From Crocinitomicaceae bacterium (GTDB taxonomy: Bacteria; Bacteroidota; Bacteroidia; Flavobacteriales_D; Parvicellaceae): a DNA stretch of 5,299 nucleotides. The translations under genes and the position numbers were made by a program. Shown here piece after piece: positions 1-5,299 of this stretch. Numbering within the stretch: the first letter of the stretch is position 1; each line of letters starts with the position of its first letter. Location: the NCBI GenBank assembly GCA_002694645.1, contig NZMV01000033.1:2543-7841 (forward strand), read 5' to 3'. The notes beneath the pieces are model-generated. The model ran no database searches. It worked only from the letters and a program-made list of their open reading frames with translations, and was not told where the DNA came from.

Positions 1-3000
1 GTTTCAATTCCTGATCAGTTTTCACTCCTTCAGTTAAAAAACTATAATATATCCCACGTAGAAAAAGTGCCCTTAAATTTAAAGTTGGACCCTGTATTAT
101 TAGAAATGCCATATCCGGATTGGGCCAAGGATGGTGATTTGATTAAAATATCCATTCTGCTGATGAGGGATGCAGAGTTTGAAAATGCTTTAAATAGAAT
201 AACTCAGAAAGAAATCCGTGTGTTTGAATCCGATCCATACTCAATGATAATCCGTGCTTCGATTTCTCCTACTGATATACAAGAAATTGTCCAGATGGAA
301 GAAATTAGTCACATTTCATTGGTTTCTCCACCAGGAGAACCAGAAGATATCAAGGGTAACTCTTTACACCGATCAAATGCTATTAATACAGCTATGTTAA
401 ACGGTAGAAAATACGATGGAAGTGGGGTAAGTGTGGCTGTCAATGATGATGGTTACGTAGGGCCACATATAGACTTTGCCGGCAGATTAGAACAAAGTGA
501 TGTGGCAAACGATTTTACCGGTGACCACGGTGATATGGTTGCTGGCATTCTAGGAGGTGCAGGGAATTTAAATCCAATGTATGAAGGCATGGCAAAAGGG
601 GCTAAAATGCATATTAGACAATATAATGGAAGCTTACCTGGCTCAGTTCAGTTACACCAAGACAGTGGGGTTGTTTTATTTTCTTCTTCCTACAGCAACG
701 GATGTAATGCTGGGTACACATCTTTAACTCGCAAAGTTGATTTGGAAATCAGGCTAAATCCCGCATTAATTCAAGTTTTTTCTGCAGGAAACGCAGGCTC
801 ATCTAATTGCGGTTATGGTGCGGGTTCTGGTTGGGGAAATATAACAGGCGGACATAAGCAAGGTAAAAATGTTATTGCAACAGCTAATATTCTAAATAAT
901 GGTATGATAGTAAATAGCAGTAGTAGAGGTCCCGCTAATGACGGAAGGATAAAGCCAGATATTTCTGCTAATGGTAATGGACAAATGTCCACAGACCCCA
1001 ACAATGTATATGCTACAGGTAGTGGAACTTCAGCAGCAGCTCCTGGAGTTTCGGGTGTTTTAGCGCAGTTGTACCAAGCCTATAGAGAACTAAATAATCA
1101 AGAAGACCCCAATTCGGGCTTATTAAAGGGAATATTACTAAATACAGCTGAAGATTACGGAAACGAAGGCCCTGACTTTACATTTGGTTGGGGAAGACTA
1201 AACGCTTACAAAGCGGTGAAAGTTTTAGAAGAAAATCGTTACATAGATTCATCTATTTCTCAAGGTGAGACTCATCGTTATCCACTAGTAATTCCGGATA
1301 ATGTAAAAGAAGTAAAAGTAATGGCTTACTGGATGGATCGAGAAGCATTTCCATCTGCATCTAAAGCTTTGGTTAATGACTTAGATGTTAAGTTGATTTC
1401 AGCTAATTCAGAACATTTACCTTGGATTCTAAATACTACTCCAAATTCTTCTTCTCTATCTTCTCCAGCAACAAAAGGCGAAGACCATTTAAATAATATG
1501 GAGCAAGTATCTGTTTTAAATCCATCTGATAACAATTATGAAATCGAAGTGGTTGGTTACAATATCCCATACGGACCACAAGAATATTTTATAATTTATG
1601 AATTTATCTTTGATGAAATAACAGTAACTTATCCTATAGGTGGCGAAGGATTACATCCGTTTGATGTGGAATTTATCCATTGGGATGCAAGCCCCGATAC
1701 CATTCCCTTTACCATAGAGTACAGTAACGATAATGGCGTAAACTGGAATTCGATTGGTAACGCACCAGCTGACAAAAGAATGAAAATTTGGCAAGTTCCT
1801 AACCAACAGATGGATGAGGTAAAAATTAAAGTATCAAGACAAGCATCCGAGGATCAATCTGATGAATTCTTTACCATCATCAAAGACCCAGATTATTTAT
1901 CAGTAGATAGTATTTGTTTATGTTATGTAACTATTACTTGGAATCCTGTTGAAGGAGCTGAACAATATGAAGTGATGGTTCTAGGTGAAAAGTTTATGGA
2001 CTCAATTGGAGTCACTCCAAATACATATTATAGAGTACCAAAAAACCATAACGAGGACTTTTGGTATACAGTAAGAGCTATAAATAGCAAGGGTATCAAG
2101 GGGAAAAGACAAGTGGCAAAATACTATAACGGAAACGGTGGTTTTAACTGTACATACGGAACAAATTTTGACACATCTGATGAAATTTTATGTATTGAAT
2201 CTACAGCTTCTTTTGTAGATAAATCAATAGGATGTCCAGATTCATGGAGTTGGTCATTCAGTCCTAATACCGTATCGTTTATAAATGGAACTAACGCTAA
2301 TTCCGAAAACCCTGAGGTCCAATTTCTTGATTTGGGGAACTATGAAGTGTCTTTAACAGCATCTAATCAATTCTTTACTGAAACCAAAACAAAATCAAAT
2401 GTAATAAAAGTCGTCTCTTCTCAGGAATTAGGTATAGCAGAGGATTTTAATACCTCTTTCCCACCACTAAATTGGGTAAATAGTACTGATGATAATTCAC
2501 GTGGTTGGGAGCAAACTAATGTGGTTCAAAAAAATGGTGAATCTGGAATGTCAGCAGCTTTTTTAAATGATCTTGTTGAGCTTGGGCAGACATCAAGTTT
2601 AATTACTTTCCCATTTAATGTTGATAATGACGCTGATAATCCTTTTTTGTCATTTGACTTATCCTACGCTATGTCAAATCAGTTTCTAGGAGATCAACTT
2701 TTAGTGTTGGTTTCTACAGATTGTGGAGATTCATTTACGGATACCATTTTCATAAAAGAAGGCCATGATTTAACAACTAGTGCCAGTTTTGATGTTCCTT
2801 GGTTGCCATCTTCACCCAATCATTGGCGAAATGAGCGTGTTTCTTTATACCCATATCGAGGCCAGACGATAAAAATTTCTTTTCATAATGTAAGCCGTGC
2901 TCAAAACAGGATTTATCTGGATAATATTAATATACAAGATGACCTGGATGAAAAGTATAATCCTTTAACATTTAATGTATTTCCTAATCCAAATACAGGA

Positions 3001-3216
3001 AATTTCCAACTTTATTTAGAAAATAATGCGCTAGAATCCATTTCATTGGAACTATTTGATGTTACAGGTAAGATAACTTACAGTAACAATATTGAATTTC
3101 AATCTGGTAATACAAAATTAGTATCACTAAACTTTAGCAATTTGGCAAAAGGTGTTTATTATATCCGTGTTTCTGATGACAATAATCAATATGTTAGATC
3201 AATAGTAATACGATAA
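1..3216 (+). CDS. Secreted S8 (subtilisin-like) serine protease with T9SS type A sorting domain, 5'-truncated by the window
   Basis: Endopeptidase probably exported by Sec and then the type IX secretion system. The frame is open from base 1, so the start and signal peptide are upstream; 1071 residues remain, numbered here from base 1. Residues 1-115 resemble a propeptide-like region. The S8 domain spans about 120-410, with catalytic Asp149 (VNDDG), His176 (DHGDMVAG), oxyanion Asn264 (SAGN) and Ser344 (GTSAAAPG), in the family order D-H-S. Next come a KP-43-like beta-barrel (about 415-537; VNDLDV and the YNIPYGPQ strand), an Ig-like region (540-629), an fnIII-like region (631-716; TITWNPVEGAEQYEV), a PKD-like domain (717-808; LGNYEVSLTASN), a MAM/choice-of-anchor-J-like beta-sandwich (about 813-983) and a C-terminal Por sorting domain (about 990-1071; VFPNPNTGNF, LFDVTGK, KGVYYIRV). 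The family and sorting domain are clear; the middle domain names are inferred from motifs. Substrate is unknown. It is the first visible gene of a tight plus-strand run. Confidence 0.93.
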   Translation, partial: VSIPDQFSLLQLKNYNISHVEKVPLNLKLDPVLLEMPYPDWAKDGDLIKISILLMRDAEFENALNRITQKEIRVFESDPYSMIIRASISPTDIQEIVQMEEISHISLVSPPGEPEDIKGNSLHRSNAINTAMLNGRKYDGSGVSVAVNDDGYVGPHIDFAGRLEQSDVANDFTGDHGDMVAGILGGAGNLNPMYEGMAKGAKMHIRQYNGSLPGSVQLHQDSGVVLFSSSYSNGCNAGYTSLTRKVDLEIRLNPALIQVFSAGNAGSSNCGYGAGSGWGNITGGHKQGKNVIATANILNNGMIVNSSSRGPANDGRIKPDISANGNGQMSTDPNNVYATGSGTSAAAPGVSGVLAQLYQAYRELNNQEDPNSGLLKGILLNTAEDYGNEGPDFTFGWGRLNAYKAVKVLEENRYIDSSISQGETHRYPLVIPDNVKEVKVMAYWMDREAFPSASKALVNDLDVKLISANSEHLPWILNTTPNSSSLSSPATKGEDHLNNMEQVSVLNPSDNNYEIEVVGYNIPYGPQEYFIIYEFIFDEITVTYPIGGEGLHPFDVEFIHWDASPDTIPFTIEYSNDNGVNWNSIGNAPADKRMKIWQVPNQQMDEVKIKVSRQASEDQSDEFFTIIKDPDYLSVDSICLCYVTITWNPVEGAEQYEVMVLGEKFMDSIGVTPNTYYRVPKNHNEDFWYTVRAINSKGIKGKRQVAKYYNGNGGFNCTYGTNFDTSDEILCIESTASFVDKSIGCPDSWSWSFSPNTVSFINGTNANSENPEVQFLDLGNYEVSLTASNQFFTETKTKSNVIKVVSSQELGIAEDFNTSFPPLNWVNSTDDNSRGWEQTNVVQKNGESGMSAAFLNDLVELGQTSSLITFPFNVDNDADNPFLSFDLSYAMSNQFLGDQLLVLVSTDCGDSFTDTIFIKEGHDLTTSASFDVPWLPSSPNHWRNERVSLYPYRGQTIKISFHNVSRAQNRIYLDNINIQDDLDEKYNPLTFNVFPNPNTGNFQLYLENNALESISLELFDVTGKITYSNNIEFQSGNTKLVSLNFSNLAKGVYYIRVSDDNNQYVRSIVIR

Positions 3217-3217
3217 A

Positions 3218-3493
3218 ATGAGTTTAACAGACCAAGAAATTGATAGAATAATTGAGATGGCTTGGGAGGATAGAACCCCTTTTGAGGCTATTCATTTTCA
3301 GTTTAATCTTTCTGAGCAGGATGTTATCGATCTAATGAGGAGGGAATTGAAGGAAAAAAGTTGGAAAAGATGGCGTAAAAGAGTTCAAGGAAGAAAAACA
3401 AAACATGTTAAATTGCGATCAGATGGCGTTCAACGTCATAAGTCTTCTAGGCAAAAGCAAATTACAGGTAATCGGATTTCTAAAAGAACATAA
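3218..3493 (+). CDS. DUF2805 / TIGR03643 family small basic protein
   Basis: A 91-residue protein of unknown function. I recognise the DUF2805/TIGR03643 family from its signature: the MAWEDRTPFEAI segment (residues 14-25), LSEQDVIDLMRREL (31-44), then WKRWRKRVQGRKTKH (49-63). Residues 4-44 look like three helices with a possible helix-turn-helix (TPFEAIHFQFNLSEQDV). The second half is strongly basic, with 19 Lys/Arg against 3 acidic residues in positions 43-91, which suggests nucleic-acid binding; that is inference only. There is no signal peptide or membrane segment, so it is probably cytoplasmic. The ATG lies one base after the protease stop with no Shine-Dalgarno sequence, which is usual in Bacteroidota and suggests co-transcription. 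The tail after about residue 68 appears less conserved than the core. Confidence 0.88.
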   Translation: MSLTDQEIDRIIEMAWEDRTPFEAIHFQFNLSEQDVIDLMRRELKEKSWKRWRKRVQGRKTKHVKLRSDGVQRHKSSRQKQITGNRISKRT

Positions 3494-3502
3494 GTGATTA
3501 TA

Positions 3503-4024
3503 ATGAATCGAATAACGTTTTTCCTTTTACTATTGGTATTTCCTTTAACTTTTGTTCCTCAAAATGAAGAAAATAGAGGTTATAGAGTTAAAGTAGGTGA
3601 TCCTGTTCCCCCTTTGACACTTCAAATGATAAATGGAGAAATATGGACTAATAAAGATTTCATAGACAAGACTGTAGTTATACAATTTACAGGTTCATGG
3701 TGTAGTGTTTGTAAAAAAGAGATGCCTGAACTGGAATCTAGAGTTTGGCAGAATTATAAAGAAAAAGATTTTCTGTTAATAGGGATAGACATAAAAGACA
3801 CAAGAGACAGAATGATTTCATTTATTGACAAAACAGGAGTTACCTACCCTATTGCTTGGGATCCAGAAGCTGAAACCTTTGATTTATTCACTTTAAAAGG
3901 AGCAGGAGTAACAAGAAATATTGTTATAAATAAAAGAGGTGAAATTGTTTTTCTTACCAGGTTATTTGAAGAAAAAGAGTTTCAAGCTATGATTGATAAA
4001 ATTGATGAGTTAGTCAACCTTTAA
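3503..4024 (+). CDS. Exported thioredoxin-like (TlpA/redoxin family) protein
   Basis: Probable periplasmic thiol-disulfide oxidoreductase of 173 residues. The N-terminus (MNRITFFLLLLVFPLTF) is a short Sec-type signal peptide without a lipobox Cys. The mature part starts like TlpA/redoxin proteins (VGDPVPPLTLQ, then INGEIW) and carries the redox motif WC67-SVC70 followed by KKEMPELE. The strand before the usual cis-proline reads GVTRNIVINKRG, with Thr137-Arg138 in place of the expected Pro. The partner is unknown; no cytochrome c biogenesis genes are in view. The ATG at 3503 was chosen because it gives a normal signal peptide. An in-frame GTG at 3494, directly abutting the previous stop, would add three residues (MII) and cannot be excluded. 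The gene probably belongs to the transcript of the two upstream genes. Its last 15 bases overlap the end of the convergent EI24 gene. Confidence 0.88.
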   Translation: MNRITFFLLLLVFPLTFVPQNEENRGYRVKVGDPVPPLTLQMINGEIWTNKDFIDKTVVIQFTGSWCSVCKKEMPELESRVWQNYKEKDFLLIGIDIKDTRDRMISFIDKTGVTYPIAWDPEAETFDLFTLKGAGVTRNIVINKRGEIVFLTRLFEEKEFQAMIDKIDELVNL

Positions 4025-4798
4025 ATTCTTTTTTTCAAGTTGAATGGTGGTTCCTACAACCGCTACAACACAAACAAAACTAGCAATAATACTTCCGATA
4101 AATGGGATTAAATAACAAAGTGCAAAAATGCTTCCTAAACCTATAGCGAACCACATATTTTTCCTCACAAATTTTGAACTATCTCTGACGGAAAGTCTAT
4201 TTCTTTCATTGGTGTAATCAATAAACGCATATCCATAAAAATATGCTGCCGCAAAGAAATTTCCTACGGCAGAAATGATCCACCCAATAACTGGAATAAA
4301 ACTCAGTATAAAAAAACCAATCACAAATAACAACTGAAGCATCATATTTCTTAGGGCAATCAATACAGCTCTAACCACATCCCTTGTAATTTGTAAGATG
4401 TCAAATGGGAATTCCTTACCTGTTATGATTCCTGCAGTTCTTTCAGATAAGTAGGCTAAAATGGGGGAAAGGATGATAATAGTAAAATATCCTCCAATGA
4501 AAGGAAAAACAATAAAAAAAATGATTTTAGTGGTTATCCAAATAGCCCAGTATAATAATGAATTTAATGCAGATTTAAACCAGCTTAGGTTTTCTCCTTT
4601 TGCTCCAAAATAATCTGCTATCCAATTATTTAAATTCTCGCTTAGCATGTCAATGAGTTGAAACCCTATAAAAAAGAGACCAATGTTAAGTATTAATGGG
4701 TAAAAGAAATAATGCCATAAGTTGTGCTTAAACATGAAGCCCAAAGCTTCTGAGTAACATCGGATACCATTACCAAAAGAAGGTTTATTTTGTTTCAT
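4010..4798 (-). CDS. EI24 domain-containing (CysZ-like) inner-membrane protein
   Basis: A 262-residue integral membrane protein. Hydrophobic segments lie at about 29-50, 81-112 (long, possibly two passes or a re-entrant helix), 150-192 (long) and 215-250. It fits the EI24/CysZ family by the SPILAYLSERTAG motif (111-123) at the end of the second block, the FYGYAFIDYTNER segment (187-199), and a basic stretch (SSKFVRKN) before the last hydrophobic block. CysZ in Proteobacteria takes up sulfate for cysteine synthesis, but many Bacteroidota members are named only for the EI24 domain. No cys genes are nearby, so I do not assign sulfate transport. The ATG at 4798-4796 gives the family-like N-terminus (MKQNKPSFGNGI). 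A TACATTTG element ends only 4 bases upstream of it, so the mRNA may be leaderless. Confidence 0.87.
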   Translation of the reverse strand: MKQNKPSFGNGIRCYSEALGFMFKHNLWHYFFYPLILNIGLFFIGFQLIDMLSENLNNWIADYFGAKGENLSWFKSALNSLLYWAIWITTKIIFFIVFPFIGGYFTIIILSPILAYLSERTAGIITGKEFPFDILQITRDVVRAVLIALRNMMLQLLFVIGFFILSFIPVIGWIISAVGNFFAAAYFYGYAFIDYTNERNRLSVRDSSKFVRKNMWFAIGLGSIFALCYLIPFIGSIIASFVCVVAVVGTTIQLEKKNLKVD

Positions 4799-4802
4799 TT
4801 TA

Positions 4803-4830
4803 CAAATGTAATCAACACCCTAATAATCAA
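4803..4830 (-). promoter_or_regulatory. Putative Bacteroidota-type promoter of the EI24 gene
   Basis: Read on the minus strand, TTG (4830-4828) is followed 17 bases later by TACATTTG (4810-4803). This fits the Bacteroidota sigma-A pattern TTG-N17-23-TAnnTTTG reported for Flavobacterium. Only four bases separate the -7 element from the EI24 ATG, so transcription would begin at or very near the start codon. The motif is short and AT-rich sequence can give chance matches, so confidence is moderate. Confidence 0.5.
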
Positions 4831-4839
4831 CCTATTAAT
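4809..4839. repeat. Imperfect tandem repeat (15-bp period) in the divergent region
   Basis: TAATCAAC occurs at 4809-4816 and again at 4824-4831, each followed after four variable bases by TAAT, giving two 16-base copies that share one base and have a 15-bp period. It lies between the two -7 elements and includes the possible -33 TTG of the EI24 gene on the opposite strand. It could be a paired operator or chance in AT-rich DNA. Confidence 0.4.
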
Positions 4840-4844
4840 TATAT

Positions 4845-4852
4845 TACATTTG
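4845..4852 (+). promoter_or_regulatory. Putative -7 element of the asnB promoter
   Basis: TACATTTG matches the Bacteroidota -7 consensus TAnnTTTG and ends 19 bases before the asnB ATG, leaving room for a short leader. No TTG lies at the usual 17-23 base distance upstream, so the promoter would be weak or activator-dependent if real. No Shine-Dalgarno sequence is visible before the ATG. Confidence 0.45.
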
Positions 4853-4871
4853 CACATTTTATTTTGAAATC

Positions 4872-5299
4872 ATGTGTGGAATTGTAGGTGCATTTTATTT
4901 TAGTCAAAACAACAGTAACCTCAGAAATCAGGTTTTGGATATGGCTAGAAAGATAAGGCATAGGGGGCCTGATTGGAGTGGGATATACAGCTCTGACAAC
5001 ACCATTTTAGCACACGAGAGGTTAGGAATTGTTGACCCATCTTCCGGAAAACAACCCATTTTCTCAGAAGATAGAAAGCGTATTTTAGCTGCCAATGGTG
5101 AAATCTATAACCATAGAGAAATTAGAAAAGAGCTATCTGAAAATTATTCATTTCAAACGGGGTCAGATTGCGAAGTGATTTTGGCATTATATGAAGAAAA
5201 AGGAATTCATTTTTTAAATGATTTAAACGGTATTTTCGCATTTGCTCTGTATGATGAAGAGAAAGAAAATTATTTAATAGCTAGAGATCACATGGGTAT
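4872..5299 (+). CDS. asnB: Asparagine synthase (glutamine-hydrolysing), 3'-truncated by the window
   Basis: Cytosolic enzyme that makes asparagine from aspartate, ATP and glutamine. Only the first 142 residues, most of the class II glutaminase domain, are inside the window; the family is about 550 residues, and the ATP-binding synthetase domain lies beyond the edge. The protein begins Met-Cys-Gly-Ile, and Cys2 becomes the N-terminal nucleophile after Met removal. Other landmarks are RHRGPDWSGIY (29-39), AHERLGIVD (47-55, with Arg50), NGEIYNH (75-81, with Asn75 and Glu77), FQTGSDCEVILALY (from 94, with Asp99) and ARDHMG at the edge. Arg50, Asn75, Glu77 and Asp99 match the glutamine-pocket residues Arg49, Asn74, Glu76 and Asp98 of E. 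coli AsnB, numbered there from the processed Cys1. The frame has no stop in the window because it runs off the end. The start is fixed by the obligatory Met-Cys. Confidence 0.95.
   Translation, partial: MCGIVGAFYFSQNNSNLRNQVLDMARKIRHRGPDWSGIYSSDNTILAHERLGIVDPSSGKQPIFSEDRKRILAANGEIYNHREIRKELSENYSFQTGSDCEVILALYEEKGIHFLNDLNGIFAFALYDEEKENYLIARDHMG

Larger units (their letters stand above)
4803..4852. repeat. Perfect 10-bp inverted repeat spanning the EI24/asnB divergent region
   Basis: CAAATGTAAT at 4803-4812 is the exact reverse complement of ATTACATTTG at 4843-4852, with 30 bases between the arms. Each arm contains the putative -7 element of the gene it faces. The arms start 40 bp apart, close to four helical turns. 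The symmetry may simply reflect two similar promoters, or may mark paired binding sites for a shared regulator. Confidence 0.6.

Noticed and set aside
813..1004. Minus-strand open frame of 63 codons inside the protease gene
   Set aside because: It lies opposite the catalytic domain around the oxyanion Asn and Ser, has no family resemblance and no promoter or start context. It is a shadow of the protease codons.
1326..1535. Minus-strand open frame of 69 codons inside the protease gene
   Set aside because: It is antisense to the conserved beta-barrel domain, with no recognisable motif; best explained as a chance open frame.
4014..4043. Possible terminator: TCAAC/GTTGA arms around a T-run at the convergent junction
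   Set aside because: The stem is only 5 bp with a 20-base loop, and the 7-T run lies inside the loop rather than after the stem, so it does not look like an intrinsic terminator.
4010..4798. Naming the EI24 protein cysZ (sulfate transporter)
   Set aside because: The fold family matches, but no sulfate or cysteine genes are nearby and Bacteroidota EI24 proteins are divergent, so the specific function and symbol are not supported.
4800..4811. Short palindrome TTACA-AA-TGTAA just upstream of the EI24 start
   Set aside because: The 5-bp arms are too short in AT-rich DNA to call an operator on their own, and they overlap the better supported -7 element and larger inverted repeat.

Overview
The window looks like a low-GC Bacteroidota chromosome, probably a marine or gliding lineage of the Cytophagales/Flavobacteriia type. 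Support comes from the AT-rich sequence, a very large secreted protease ending in a type IX secretion (T9SS, Por) sorting domain, a Bacteroidota-typical DUF2805 protein, the lack of Shine-Dalgarno sequences before the starts, and TAnnTTTG promoter elements between genes. Genus cannot be settled from the sequence.

Layout. Positions 1-3216 (+) hold the 3' part of a multidomain subtilisin-like (S8) protease. Its frame is open to the first base, so the real start and signal peptide lie upstream. One base after its stop comes a 91-residue DUF2805/TIGR03643 protein (3218-3493, +), and 9 bp later an exported thioredoxin-like protein (3503-4024, +). These three are packed like an operon. The thioredoxin-like gene converges on an EI24/CysZ-like membrane protein (4010-4798, -), and the two coding regions overlap by 15 bp. 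A 73-bp divergent intergenic region (4799-4871) separates the EI24 gene from the 5' part of asnB, glutamine-hydrolysing asparagine synthetase (4872 to the window end, +). No stretch longer than about 75 bases lacks a gene.

How the genes relate. The protease is probably exported through Sec and then the T9SS to the surface or medium. The thioredoxin-like protein is probably periplasmic. DUF2805 is small, very basic and of unknown function. The only link among these three is co-transcription. EI24 and asnB share a divergent control region in which two TACATTTG elements sit as arms of a perfect 10-bp inverted repeat. I see no RNA genes, mobile elements or CRISPR, and no convincing undescribed system. 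The points most worth a second look are the mirrored divergent promoter region, a thioredoxin fold with Thr where the cis-proline is expected, and the compact protease-DUF2805-redoxin unit.
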